A stretch of 19,326 nt of DNA from contig CAZQDQ010000005.1 of NCBI GenBank assembly GCA_964592455.1, positions 1-19,326 on the forward strand, read 5' to 3'. The stretch comes from MFAQ01 sp964592455 (GTDB taxonomy: Bacteria > Patescibacteriota > Microgenomatia > UBA1400 > MFAQ01). The position numbers and the translations under genes were made by a program. Under the pieces are notes generated by a model. The model was not told the DNA's origin and did no database searches. It saw only the letters and a program-made list of their open reading frames with translations. Of the stretch, positions 13,737 to 19,326 are shown piece after piece (position 1 is the stretch's first letter; the number at the start of each line of letters is the position of its first letter).

Positions 13737-14383
13737 TTGTTCAGTAATTCTTTAACTTTATCCATTACAAATGGTACTGCCGTTAACTCTCCATTAACAA
13801 ATACCGATGGAGTTCCTGACAGTCTTAGCTTATTTGCCAGCAATACGTCCTCCTGAAGAAAGTTGCTTACCTCAGACGAGTTCATAGTTTCTTCAAACTT
13901 CTTTTCATCCAAACCCAGGTCTCTTGCATACTCTATAAACCTCTTCTCCGGCTTTGGATCGTCCGACCATTCGGACTGTTTCTCAAACATCAAGTCCATC
14001 ATCTCCCATCCTTTTCCTAGCACTCTAGCAGCTTCAACCGCCTTGGCAGAAATCACTGAATACTTATGAAGACTGGCTGGCAAAGGAAAGTGCCTGACTA
14101 CATACCTTACTCCAGACATAGTTTCTAAAGTTTTTAAAACTTCTTTTGCTGCTTTACAAGCCGGACACTGAATATCAGCAAAAGTCACCACTGTTACCAC
14201 AACTTGCCCTGAACTGGTAGAAAGGTTTTCTTTTATGAATCTTGCTCCATTAACAAGTTCCTGCTGATCGGCACTAGTTACACTTTTACCCACATCGCCT
14301 ATCCTTGATAAGCCAAAAATAATCGCCAAAACCACTACTACGCTTCCTCCAATTATTAATAAAGTGTTTTTTATGTCATTCAT
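13733..14383 (-). CDS. Membrane-anchored DsbA-like thioredoxin-fold protein
   Basis: Thiol-disulfide oxidoreductase of the DsbA/Thioredoxin_4 type, 216 aa, predicted to be held on the outer face of the membrane by one helix at about residues 8-27 (LLIIGGSVVVVLAIIFGL). The active site is CPAC (Cys73, Cys76) in FADIQCPACKAAK; the cis-Pro loop is SGTPSVFVNG near the C-terminus; the inserted helical domain lies between them. It overlaps sufU by 8 nt upstream and the ccdA-like gene by 4 nt downstream, so all three are coupled. Residues 54-60 (LSTSSGQ), just before the first strand of the fold, are encoded by a degenerate palindromic repeat. It may act as oxidase or isomerase; CcdA beside it favours a reduced, isomerase- or reductase-like role (inference). 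Confidence 0.9.
   Translation of the reverse strand: MNDIKNTLLIIGGSVVVVLAIIFGLSRIGDVGKSVTSADQQELVNGARFIKENLSTSSGQVVVTVVTFADIQCPACKAAKEVLKTLETMSGVRYVVRHFPLPASLHKYSVISAKAVEAARVLGKGWEMMDLMFEKQSEWSDDPKPEKRFIEYARDLGLDEKKFEETMNSSEVSNFLQEDVLLANKLRLSGTPSVFVNGELTAVPFVMDKVKELLNK
14203..14226. repeat. Degenerate palindromic element inside the dsbA-like gene
   Basis: The plus strand runs from CTTGCCCTGAACT to AGAAAGGT and matches the sufB copy (17905-17928) at 16 of 24 aligned bases by eye. It encodes LSTSSGQ, which is not part of the conserved fold. Confidence 0.5.
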
Positions 14384-14756
14384 TTTTCTTTATTGATTTT
14401 AATAACGCTCTGTAAGCTAAAGTTGCGCACTTCATTCTCCCTTCATTTATTGTCCCACCCAACATTTCAACCATTTTTTTATCTCCCATTTTCTCAATCT
14501 CAACAAAGCTCATTCCCACTACTTTTTCCGACAACATCGAAGCGGCAGCTGTTGATATCGCACACCCCACCCCTCGCCACATCATTTTTTCAATTATCAC
14601 ATCACTTTTTCCTTTTTCCTTGTTACTTTTTACTTGTACTTGCACCACATCCCCACAAGAAGAGTTTGCTTCATTTACTGTTATATCTGCCACAGCAAGC
14701 TCCCCAAAATTCCTTGGATTCTTGTAGTGATCAATTATTTCATCAGCGTAGTCCAT
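14376..14756 (-). CDS. sufU: SufU-type iron-sulfur cluster scaffold / sulfur-transfer protein
   Basis: IscU/SufU family protein, 126 aa. The three conserved Cys and the Asp are in place: Cys34 and Asp36 in SSCGD, Cys65 in GVGCAIS, Cys110 in MKCATLA, with NPRNFG (13-18) near the N-terminus. The GCAISTAAASML and RMKCATLAYRAL wording matches SufU, which accepts sulfur from SufS through a zinc-bound site, rather than IscU (no HC at the third site, no HscA-binding LPPVK). The open frame starts with TTG at 14765, but I choose the ATG at 14756 because family similarity (MDYADEIIDHYKNPRN) begins there; it lies 1 nt past the sufS stop. Ends overlapping the dsbA-like gene by 8 nt. Confidence 0.93.
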   Translation of the reverse strand: MDYADEIIDHYKNPRNFGELAVADITVNEANSSCGDVVQVQVKSNKEKGKSDVIIEKMMWRGVGCAISTAAASMLSEKVVGMSFVEIEKMGDKKMVEMLGGTINEGRMKCATLAYRALLKSIKKNE

Positions 14757-14757
14757 A

Positions 14758-16002
14758 CTAGACAAAAACTTTTGGTACTTCTTTAATTTTTTCTACCAGA
14801 TAATCAATTTCGCTCTTAGTATTGTAAACATAAAAAGTGGCCCTTACCATCGCCATAACCCCAAAACTCGTTACCAGTGGCGCCGCACAATGCTGACCCG
14901 ACCGCACACAAATTCCAAAACTATTCAAAACCTGTGCCGCGTCATGAGCATGAATCCCTTTAACATTAAAAGTAATTATCCCCCCTCTTTCTGTCGCATT
15001 TCTTACTCCATAAAGCTCCACCAAACCCTCTTTTTCTAATTGTTCAAACTTCTCCAAGGCATATTCCGTCAGTTCTTTCTCATGCCCTCTCACGTTGTCC
15101 ATTCCCAAACTAGTAAGGTAATCTACTGCCGCCCCCAAACCCACAATTCCAGCAATGTCTGGCGTACCAGCCTCAAATTTGTTTGGTAAATCTGTCCATG
15201 TTGTACTTTCCAACCCCACTTCACCAATCATATCCCCACCGTACAAAAACGGATCCATCTTATTCAGTAGTTCTTTCTTTCCCCAAAGCACACCTATTCC
15301 TGTTGGTCCTAACATTTTGTGTCCAGAAAAAGCTACAAAATCCACCATCAGATTACTTACATCTACCTTCATGTGTGGCACCATTTGTGAGGCGTCCAAC
15401 ACCACAACTACTTCCGGATTTTTCTCTTTTACTTTCTTGACAACCGCATTTACATCTACCAGAGTCCCAATTGCATTACTCGCTCCCGTCAGTGCAAATA
15501 TCTTTATCTTGCCGCTTGCCCCGCGTAACTCATAGTCGAGCGAAGTGGGGTCCAGTCTTCCATTAGTGTCAACGCCAATAACTCTAAACTCTGCTCCAGT
15601 TTCCTTACACAACACCTGCCAAGGTACAAAATTTGAGTGGTGCTCCAACTTCGTTACCAAAACCGCGTCACCTTCTTTAACATTCTCTTTTCCCCAAGAA
15701 TACATAACTAAATTTAATGACTCACTCGCGTTCCGCGTAAATACTATTTCCTCACTTCTCCCACCAATAAACTCAGCAACTTTCTCTCGTGCCTCGTCTA
15801 CCATTTTTGTCGACTCTACCGACAAATCATAAACACCTCGGTGAATATTAGCATTGTTATTTCTGTAATAGTCATCCATCGCCCTCAGCACACTCTCTGG
15901 TTTCTGACTCGTCGCCCCACTGTCCAAGTAAACCAAATTACAACCATTAATCTTGCGTTTCAAAATCGGAAAGTCGACTCTTATTTTCTCTACTTCAAAC
16001 AT
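14758..16002 (-). CDS. sufS: Cysteine desulfurase SufS (class II, PLP-dependent)
   Basis: Releases sulfur from L-cysteine as an enzyme persulfide for Fe-S assembly. At 414 aa it is full length. The PLP Schiff-base Lys229 lies in AFSGHKMLGPTG; the cofactor-stacking His is in LEHHSN (119-124); the catalytic Cys372 is in VRSGQHCAAP, in the short-loop context of group II enzymes that need SufU or SufE. Its partner sufU follows at once, so the SufS-SufU pair is expected. It starts 3 nt after the sufD-like stop, with GAGGT about 10 nt before the ATG, one of the few recognisable ribosome sites here. Residues 151-164 (DPTSLDYELRGASG) are a little longer than in other SufS and are encoded by sequence resembling the palindromic element found in neighbouring genes. 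Confidence 0.95.
   Translation of the reverse strand: MFEVEKIRVDFPILKRKINGCNLVYLDSGATSQKPESVLRAMDDYYRNNNANIHRGVYDLSVESTKMVDEAREKVAEFIGGRSEEIVFTRNASESLNLVMYSWGKENVKEGDAVLVTKLEHHSNFVPWQVLCKETGAEFRVIGVDTNGRLDPTSLDYELRGASGKIKIFALTGASNAIGTLVDVNAVVKKVKEKNPEVVVVLDASQMVPHMKVDVSNLMVDFVAFSGHKMLGPTGIGVLWGKKELLNKMDPFLYGGDMIGEVGLESTTWTDLPNKFEAGTPDIAGIVGLGAAVDYLTSLGMDNVRGHEKELTEYALEKFEQLEKEGLVELYGVRNATERGGIITFNVKGIHAHDAAQVLNSFGICVRSGQHCAAPLVTSFGVMAMVRATFYVYNTKSEIDYLVEKIKEVPKVFV
15515..15553. repeat. Possible palindromic element inside sufS
   Basis: The plus strand runs from CTTGCCCCGCG to GCGAAGTGGGGTCC. It shares GCGAAGTGGG and the CTT-CCC end with the ccdA-like copy. It adds only about three residues relative to the family, so insertion is less clear than at the other sites. 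Confidence 0.35.
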
Positions 16003-16005
16003 ACC

Positions 16006-16488
16006 TTATTCTACCTCGCCAAGGAAGCCTTTAATTATTAATTTTTCCGCCTCAGGTTTTGATACACCTCGGCTTTCCAAATAAAACAGCTGCTCCTCAT
16101 CGATTCTCCCTACACTGGCCGAGTGACTCGCCTTGACTTCATTATTTTCTATTTCCAGTTCCGGCTCAGCTACCGCACTACTTTTATCGTCAAGCATCAA
16201 AAGTTTCATCGCCAAAAAACTGTCAGACCCAACAGCGTCTTTGTCTATTTTTACTGTCCCTTTTACTTTCACTCTCGCCCCATTGCTTACCACTCCTTTT
16301 ACATCCACCCTACAATTCGTCTCACCCACTTTATGTCTGCTTATTATATTTATTTCATAATCTCCCTCCTTTTCTGCTCTCACAATTCCCAAAAGTTGTT
16401 TCTCTTGACCTAACTTTTCCACCACCACTTTATACTCATACTTCCCTGGTTTATTTATTTCAAATTTATTTGTATTTATCATATTCAT
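16006..16488 (-). CDS. sufD: Very short SufD-like Fe-S assembly protein
   Basis: SufB/SufD-family protein of only 160 aa; typical SufD is about 400-450. Residues from about 57 match the C-terminal part of SufD: the last turns of the beta-helix (CRVDVKGVVSNGARVKVKG, 59-77), then AEPELEIENNEVKASHSASVG (107-127) with the conserved His122, and EEQLFYLESRGVSKPEAEKL (131-150), which pairs with SufC. The N-terminal domain and half of the beta-helix are missing. Only 26 nt separate it from sufB, so no hidden N-terminal half exists upstream: it is a compact protein and not a frameshifted one. It presumably forms SufBC2D with the neighbours, with SufB supplying the full scaffold. Starts at 16488 or 16482. 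Ends 3 nt before sufS. Confidence 0.88.
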   Translation of the reverse strand: MNMINTNKFEINKPGKYEYKVVVEKLGQEKQLLGIVRAEKEGDYEINIISRHKVGETNCRVDVKGVVSNGARVKVKGTVKIDKDAVGSDSFLAMKLLMLDDKSSAVAEPELEIENNEVKASHSASVGRIDEEQLFYLESRGVSKPEAEKLIIKGFLGEVE

Positions 16489-16494
16489 TTATCT

Positions 16495-16517
16495 ACGATC
16501 TATGGGTCAACGATCTA
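16495..16517. repeat. Direct repeat ACGATCTA between sufB and the sufD-like gene
   Basis: Two exact 8-bp copies (16495-16502 and 16510-16517), 15 bp apart, across the sufB stop codon and the spacer. On the minus strand each reads TAGATCGT; the first provides the TAG stop of sufB. Significance unknown. Confidence 0.5.
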
Positions 16518-17948
16518 CCCCACTGAACCCTCCATTTCCAAATTAACTAATCTGTTCATTTCAATAGCATATTCAAATGGCACTTCTCTCATCACTGGCT
16601 CCAAAAACCCATTTACTATCATTCCCTCAGCATCGTGCTCCGAGATTCCACGAGACATTAAATAAAACAGCTGCTCCTCTGAGACTCGACTAACTACTGC
16701 CTCGTGTTCCATGACTACATCATTTTCAAATATTTTATTTGTCGGGTATGTGTCAGAGCGGGATTTTTCGTCCAAAATCAGCGCATCGCAAACCACTTTT
16801 GACCTAGCGCCCTTAGCTCCTTTAGCAATATGAACCAAGCCACGATAAGTGGCTCTTCCGCCACCCTTACTAATAGACTTACTTAAAATTTGCGAGGTCG
16901 TCTCTGGGGCCAAGTGTATCATTTTTGCTCCGGTATCCTGATGTTGTTCTGCTCCAGCCCAAGCTATTGACAATGTTTCCCCCCTTGCTTTCCTTCCCGC
17001 CAAAATACACGACGGGTACTTCATGGTTAGTTTGCTTCCCAAGTTACCATCTATCCAACGCATTAACCCTTCTTCTTCCACCCTGGCTCTCTTCGTTACC
17101 AAGTTGTAAACATTTTTGTACCAATTCTGGACTGTGGTATACTGACACCTAGCCCCTTTCTTTACAAATATTTCTACTACTGCCGCGTGTAATGAACCAG
17201 AGGAATATGCCGGTGCGGAACAACCCTCTATATAATGCAAGTTTGCTCCTTCATCGACAATAATTAAGGTTCTCTCAAACTGACCCGCATTTTCGCTATT
17301 GATTCTAAAGTACGTTTGCAGTGGTAAACCAACATCTACACCTTTAGGTACGTAAATAAACGACCCTCCAGACCAAGCCGCAGTGTTTAACGCTGCCAAC
17401 TTATTGTCACCCATAGGAATTACCTTTCCAAAATACTCTTTTACTAAATCTGGATATTGCCTAAGACCCTCGTCCATTCCCAAAAAAACCACCCCCTTAT
17501 CAGAAAGACTCTTGCGAAGTGATCCGTAAATTACTTCAGAGTCATACTGGCTTTTTACTCCAGACAATGCCTCACCCTCTGCTTGAGGCACCCCAATCTT
17601 TTCAAATGTTTCTTTTATTTCTTTTGGAACTTCATCCCAGGTCCTGCCCGCTTTTTCCAAAGGTTTTAAATAATAGTAAATATCGTCAAAGTTTATTTTG
17701 CTCATATCACCACCCCAAGTAGGCAAACCCTTTTCATAAAAAACTTTTAAAGCCTTCAAGCGAATATCTAGCATCCACGAAGGCTCTTTTTTTAAAGACG
17801 AAATTTCTCTAATTCTCTCCTCGGAAAGTCCCTTTGCCGATTTATAAGCATAATCAAAACTATCTGAGTGACCCAAGGCGTACGAGTCACCAATTCCCTC
17901 CACCTTGTCCTGAGTTTGCCGAAGGATTTTTGAAGCAAATCTACTCAT
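16515..17948 (-). CDS. sufB: Fe-S cluster assembly scaffold SufB
   Basis: Core scaffold of the SufBC2D complex on which Fe-S clusters are built in the cytoplasm; 477 aa, full length. It closely follows the Firmicutes-type SufB along its length: EPSWMLDIRLKALKVFYEKG (55-74), NTAAWSGGSFIYVPKGV (188-204), FRINSENAGQFERT (214-227), SKLTMKYPSCIL (305-316), GAKMIHLAPETTSQILSKSI (340-359). The conserved Cys387 (SKVVCDALILDE), likely sulfur acceptor, and HEA with Glu416 (EHEAVVSRVSEEQLFYL) are present. The first ~20 residues (ASKILRQTQDKVEG) are not conserved and are encoded by a palindromic repeat. The ATG overlaps the sufC stop by 8 nt, so it is coupled to sufC. A GTG inside the repeat is an alternative start. 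Confidence 0.95.
   Translation of the reverse strand: MSRFASKILRQTQDKVEGIGDSYALGHSDSFDYAYKSAKGLSEERIREISSLKKEPSWMLDIRLKALKVFYEKGLPTWGGDMSKINFDDIYYYLKPLEKAGRTWDEVPKEIKETFEKIGVPQAEGEALSGVKSQYDSEVIYGSLRKSLSDKGVVFLGMDEGLRQYPDLVKEYFGKVIPMGDNKLAALNTAAWSGGSFIYVPKGVDVGLPLQTYFRINSENAGQFERTLIIVDEGANLHYIEGCSAPAYSSGSLHAAVVEIFVKKGARCQYTTVQNWYKNVYNLVTKRARVEEEGLMRWIDGNLGSKLTMKYPSCILAGRKARGETLSIAWAGAEQHQDTGAKMIHLAPETTSQILSKSISKGGGRATYRGLVHIAKGAKGARSKVVCDALILDEKSRSDTYPTNKIFENDVVMEHEAVVSRVSEEQLFYLMSRGISEHDAEGMIVNGFLEPVMREVPFEYAIEMNRLVNLEMEGSVG
17903..17927. repeat. Palindromic element inside the 5' end of sufB
   Basis: The plus strand reads CCTTGTCCTGAGTTTG, then CCGAAGGAT: inverted ends TCCT/AGGA around a short interrupted stem. 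It is translated in frame as LRQTQDK in a region that SufB homologues do not conserve. From memory, near-identical sequence is a frequent interspersed repeat in CPR genomes. Confidence 0.6.
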
Positions 17949-18693
17949 ATTTTTTGTAGCCTACTTTTTCTAAACTTGCTATTAGTTCTCTTCCCCCTTT
18001 ATCGACCACCAACCCCTTCTTTATAACCACTACCTTGTCAACATCAACCAAGCCTAACATCCGCTGGTAGTGTGTAATTAAAATTACTGACATTCCCGTT
18101 TCCTTTATTTGGGTTTGTATCTCACTAGCCACTATGTTCAAAGCGTCAAGGTCCAGTCCACTATCCGTCTCATCTAGTATCGCTAGTCTCGGTTTCAAAA
18201 TCTTCATTTGCAGTATCTCCATTTTTTTCTTCTCTCCGCCGCTAAAACCTTCGTTTAGTCCACGGCTAAGCAAATCTTCACTCATCCGAAGCTCGCTAGC
18301 AATCTCTTCAACCTTTCTTTTTATATCAATCGCTTTTACTTCTTTCTTGGCAGCTCTAAGGGAAGCAATCAAAACATCTCTGACTTTCACCCCTGGTATC
18401 GCCACCGGATACTGAAAAGCCATAAAAATTCCCAAATTCGCACGCTCATCAGGGGTTAATTCATTAATTTTCTTTCCTTCAATAATTATCTCCCCGTCAG
18501 TAATCGTATAGTCCGGATTCCCCATCAAAACATTCGAAAGTGAAGACTTGCCAGATCCGTTTGGGCCCATCAAGGCCACAACCTCGCCTTGACCCACCTC
18601 AATATCGACCCCTTTTAAAATCTCTTTTCCCTCCACCTCCACTTTCAAATTTTTAATTACAAGCAATCTCTTATCTTGAGTTCTATTCATCAT
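17941..18693 (-). CDS. sufC: Fe-S cluster assembly ATPase SufC
   Basis: ABC-type ATPase that drives conformational change of the SufB-SufD scaffold; soluble, 250 aa. Walker A is GPNGSGKSS (43-51), the Q-loop is in MAFQYP (91-96), the ABC signature is FSGGEKKKM (150-158), Walker B is LAILDE followed by TDSGLD (170-181, the SufC-typical form), and the switch His208 is in ITHYQR. Family similarity starts at LLVIKNLKV, so the first eight residues (MMNRTQDK) are extra; they are encoded by one copy of a 12-bp direct repeat whose other copy lies 42 nt upstream at the end of the regulator gene. Starts at 18693 and 18690 are equivalent; no ribosome site is seen. It is the first structural gene after the regulator. 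Confidence 0.95.
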   Translation of the reverse strand: MMNRTQDKRLLVIKNLKVEVEGKEILKGVDIEVGQGEVVALMGPNGSGKSSLSNVLMGNPDYTITDGEIIIEGKKINELTPDERANLGIFMAFQYPVAIPGVKVRDVLIASLRAAKKEVKAIDIKRKVEEIASELRMSEDLLSRGLNEGFSGGEKKKMEILQMKILKPRLAILDETDSGLDLDALNIVASEIQTQIKETGMSVILITHYQRMLGLVDVDKVVVIKKGLVVDKGGRELIASLEKVGYKKYE

Positions 18694-18724
18694 TTTGAGT
18701 TTTTGAGTTTTTTTATCTTGAGTT
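18671..18724. repeat. 12-bp direct repeat TTATCTTGAGTT with TTTTGAG units between, at the sufC start
   Basis: Exact copies at 18671-18682 and 18713-18724, with two further TTTTGAG units between them. The repeat covers the 31-nt spacer between the regulator and sufC and the first codons of sufC. It resembles the TTGTCCTGAGTTT part of the sufB element and may be a decayed relative or a replication-slippage product. Confidence 0.6.
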
Positions 18725-19111
18725 TTACCTTATCAGGTCCTCCAAAGTATATTTTTCTAATAATCCATTAATATCTTTAGTCAGGCGGCCCATAAAGTCT
18801 TGCTGACCGCACTCACCTTCTACTGGACAACCACCACAACAAACTGGCTCTACCTCTCCCTCTATTGCCTCAAGAGCCTCTTTTACTTGAACCTCTTTCG
18901 GCTCGTAGTTTAAGGCAAAACCTCCACCTTTACCCTCCTTAGAATTTAGTATCCCAGCCTCAACCAAATCTAAAGCTATTTTGGCCACAAAAGCTTTCGG
19001 CATACCCAAATTAGAAAGCTCTTTTAACGACACGCGACCACCTCGGCCACGTTGAGCCAAAATCGAAAGCAAAGCTAAACCGTAATCCGCCCGTTTAGTA
19101 AGAGTAAACAT
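18725..19111 (-). CDS. Rrf2/IscR-family transcriptional regulator of the SUF operon
   Basis: Winged-helix DNA-binding protein, 128 aa, normal length for Rrf2. The N-terminus FTLTKRADYGLALLSILA (2-19) is the family hallmark; the recognition helix is around LGMPKAFVAKIALDLVEAGIL (35-55), and the wing is EGKGGGFAL (59-67). The C-terminal part holds a Cys cluster: Cys91, Cys92, Cys95 and Cys101 in CCGGCPVEGEC, presumably binding a sensory Fe-S cluster. Spacing differs from E. coli IscR (C-x5-C-x5-C-x2-H). It is the first gene of the SUF array and is itself preceded by a palindrome over its promoter, so autorepression and control of sufCBDSU by cluster status are likely. The start ATG at 19111 lies about 5 nt from the predicted transcription start. 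Confidence 0.93.
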   Translation of the reverse strand: MFTLTKRADYGLALLSILAQRGRGGRVSLKELSNLGMPKAFVAKIALDLVEAGILNSKEGKGGGFALNYEPKEVQVKEALEAIEGEVEPVCCGGCPVEGECGQQDFMGRLTKDINGLLEKYTLEDLIR

Positions 19112-19138
19112 ATACTTGGACTATTATACTCCAAGTAT
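19112..19138. promoter_or_regulatory. Predicted Rrf2/IscR-type operator (27-bp near-perfect palindrome)
   Basis: Arms ATACTTGGA (19112-19120) and TCCAAGTAT (19130-19138) are perfect 9-bp inverted repeats; the inner bases TAT/ATA also pair, leaving one mismatched pair and the centre. The half-site ATAC-TT-GGACTA resembles known IscR/Rrf2 half-sites (ATASYYGACT). The -10 box lies in its centre, so a bound repressor would block transcription of the regulator and SUF genes. Confidence 0.8.
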
Positions 19139-19150
19139 GAAAACTTTCAA
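19123..19150 (-). promoter_or_regulatory. Promoter of the Rrf2-SUF operon
   Basis: Minus strand -35 TTGAAA (19145-19150), 16-bp spacer, -10 TATAAT (19123-19128, perfect consensus). Transcription should start at about 19116, leaving only about 5 nt before the ATG at 19111, too short for a Shine-Dalgarno site. Confidence 0.75.
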
Positions 19151-19154
19151 ACTC

Positions 19155-19326
19155 TTAAAACAACCCCATCTGTGTCTCTGGTGGCTTTTCTGGCTCCACT
19201 TCTGGTGGGTACGAAAAGTCCACTACTATCTCTCGCATCTCGTTCCATTTATCTTTAAACTTAAGCTTTTTAAACGCTTCTTTGCGCGAGATAGCCGCGA
19301 GCTTCGAGACGAACTCGGAAATCGCG
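19155..19326 (-). CDS. C-terminal end of an unrecognised protein with a possible beta-clamp-binding tail (partial)
   Basis: Open frame on the minus strand from the window's right edge to a TAA at 19155-19157, 56 codons. It reads as a basic helical region (AISEFVSKLAAISRKEAFKK, then KFKDKWNEMREIVVDF), a Pro/Glu-rich linker (YPPEVEPEKPPET) and the terminal pentapeptide QMGLF. A short acidic/proline linker ending in Qxx(L)F is typical of proteins tethered to the DNA polymerase sliding clamp (consensus QL[S/D]LF, as in MutS, Y-family polymerases and PolC/DnaE), so a DNA repair or replication protein is a fair guess. No domain is identifiable in what remains. The outermost 46 bases are about 59% G+C, well above the neighbours. 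It ends 43 nt before the regulator's start codon; the gap holds the SUF promoter. Confidence 0.7.
   Translation of the reverse strand, partial: AISEFVSKLAAISRKEAFKKLKFKDKWNEMREIVVDFSYPPEVEPEKPPETQMGLF

Noticed and set aside
14757..14765. TTG start for SufU at 14765
   Set aside because: It adds three residues not found in the family; the ATG at 14756 matches the usual N-terminus.
16489..16514. Missing N-terminal half of SufD hidden by a frameshift
   Set aside because: Only 26 bases separate the sufB stop from the sufD-like start, so there is no room for one.
1..19326. tRNA, rRNA, CRISPR array, transposase or TGA recoding
   Set aside because: No cloverleaf, rRNA-like sequence, regularly spaced repeats or transposase motif was seen; TGA ends several genes at sensible positions, so the code is standard.

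Overview
The window looks like a chromosomal contig of a small-genome, AT-rich bacterium, most likely a Candidate Phyla Radiation (Patescibacteria) member, perhaps Microgenomates-like. This is an inference from gene content and style: compact overlapping genes, split transketolase, archaeal-type class I aldolase, divergent RpiB and Rpe, CPR-style membrane-anchored DsbA with CcdA, almost no strong Shine-Dalgarno sites, and short palindromic repeats lying inside genes. TGA is used as a normal stop, so the recoded Gracilibacteria/SR1 lineages are unlikely. No rRNA, tRNA, CRISPR array or transposase was seen.

Layout. Positions 2-2055 (+) hold one bifunctional class A penicillin-binding protein, open to the left edge and broken by a 10-N assembly gap. 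Everything else is on the minus strand and runs as about 22 closely packed or overlapping genes from right to left. At the far right (19155-19326) is the C-terminal end of an unrecognised protein finishing in a possible beta-clamp-binding motif. Then comes an Rrf2/IscR-type regulator with a near-perfect 27-bp palindrome over its own promoter, followed by a SUF iron-sulfur cluster operon: sufC, sufB, a very short sufD, sufS and sufU. This passes without a break into an anchored DsbA-like thioredoxin, a CcdA-like thiol carrier, an FNR-like flavoprotein and a DUF59/SufT-type protein. Next come a HAD phosphatase and two paralogous TPR proteins.

The left half of the array (about 2084-9817) is sugar-phosphate metabolism: RpiB-like and Rpe-like proteins, a LOG-family phosphoribohydrolase, transketolase as two subunits, class I fructose-bisphosphate aldolase, a PfkB kinase and a D-2-hydroxyacid dehydrogenase. 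A predicted HEXXH metalloprotein of unknown family and a small single-span membrane protein are interspersed. Together these genes could route ribose 5-phosphate, including that released from nucleotides by LOG, through a non-oxidative pentose phosphate pathway into lower glycolysis.

Points most worth a second look: the SUF operon fused to a thiol-redox relay; the 160-residue SufD; the Rrf2 operator that overlaps the -10 box; a recurring -10 box only 5-7 nt from start codons (apparent leaderless transcription); degenerate palindromic elements translated inside several proteins of the SUF/redox block; non-canonical active sites in Rpe and RpiB; and the HEXXH protein. No intergenic stretch exceeds 140 bases.
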